Origin: Azorinus chamasolen
Lineage: Eukaryota > Mollusca > Bivalvia > Cardiida > Solecurtidae
Length of the DNA: 64,000 nucleotides
Direction of reading: 5' to 3'
Assembly (NCBI GenBank): GCA_963576725.1
Contig: OY755252.1
Span: forward strand, 42,797,552-42,861,551
The notes under the pieces are model-generated. The model did no database searches, was not told the DNA's origin, and saw nothing but the letters and a program-made list of their open reading frames with translations. Positions 63,864 to 64,000 of this stretch are shown piece by piece. The translations under genes and the position numbers were made by a program. The number at the start of each line of letters is the position of its first letter. The stretch's first letter is position 1.

Positions 63864-64000
63864 TTAACCCATTCCCTCCTACTGACGCCTTCTGACGCCT
63901 CTGCAATAGTCACATTTTGAAACCATTGTGATAAATAGAGCATTTGCTCCATAGGAGCAAATGCTCTATTTATCACACTAGTTACAAAACTGTATAATTC
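63864..64000 (-). mobile_element. Family B MITE cut by the window end
   Basis: TTAA 63864-63867, cccattccctcctactgacg. Hairpin 63917-63982. The right end is outside the window. Confidence 0.7.

Overview
This is 64 kb of AT-rich, intron-sparse animal nuclear DNA, most likely from a bivalve mollusc. I see no operons, no bacterial-type genes and no long open reading frames. Two things support the call: a single-exon prohormone whose C-terminal peptide reads as a molluscan egg-laying hormone (ELH), and a dense carpet of short hairpin transposons with tRNA-derived SINEs. I cannot name the species from the sequence alone.

Gene content is low. (1) At 62806-63426 (+) a coding exon encodes a secreted 201-residue ELH-like neuropeptide precursor. 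(2) At 36033-36210 (-) there is the first coding exon of a secreted protein, with a TATA box 60 bp upstream and a consensus splice donor. (3) At 33480-33534 (-) lies a 55-nt internal exon candidate with good splice sites. (4) At 29264-29776 (-) lies a decayed collagen-like Gly-X-Y block. Items 2-4 share a strand and order and could be parts of one secreted coiled-coil/collagen gene, but the visible exon phases do not join directly. (5) At 38359-38691 (+) is the C-terminal part of a Penelope-like retroelement polyprotein (GIY-YIG region).

The rest is mostly mobile and repetitive DNA. Local family labels used below: A, B, E, F, M, O and Q are non-autonomous elements with TTAA targets and ends starting TTAACCC (piggyBac-like). 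C, D and N have ends starting CAGT..AAC(C/T) with TA targets (pogo/Tigger-like). G has CAGAG-type ends. H is a foldback whose ends carry a 'ttataaarcttttagttgag'-type sequence. Almost every family carries a long hairpin at its centre. Families with unrelated ends share nearly the same hairpin tip, GCTCCTATAGGAGC, and A, E, F, O and Q also share the same single arm mismatch. Nested insertions (B in D, F in M, E in N, C in A, B in O, a retro-fragment in C) reveal target sites and relative ages.

Layout: 1-1.1 kb duplicated A copies; 2-9 kb unique DNA with scattered A, C, D and B; 9.35-10.13 kb a minisatellite; 10.6-18.3 kb dense nested A/B/D/E/F/M/N; 18.6-19.6 kb two near-perfect hairpins; 20-26 kb A/G/H/O plus a 34-bp array; 26.9 kb (TC)80; 29-36 kb the minus-strand gene fragments; 36.7-38.3 kb a degenerate ~350-bp array; 38.4 kb the retroelement piece; 39-40.3 kb quiet DNA; 40.3-63 kb more MITEs and several minisatellites; 62.8 kb the ELH exon.
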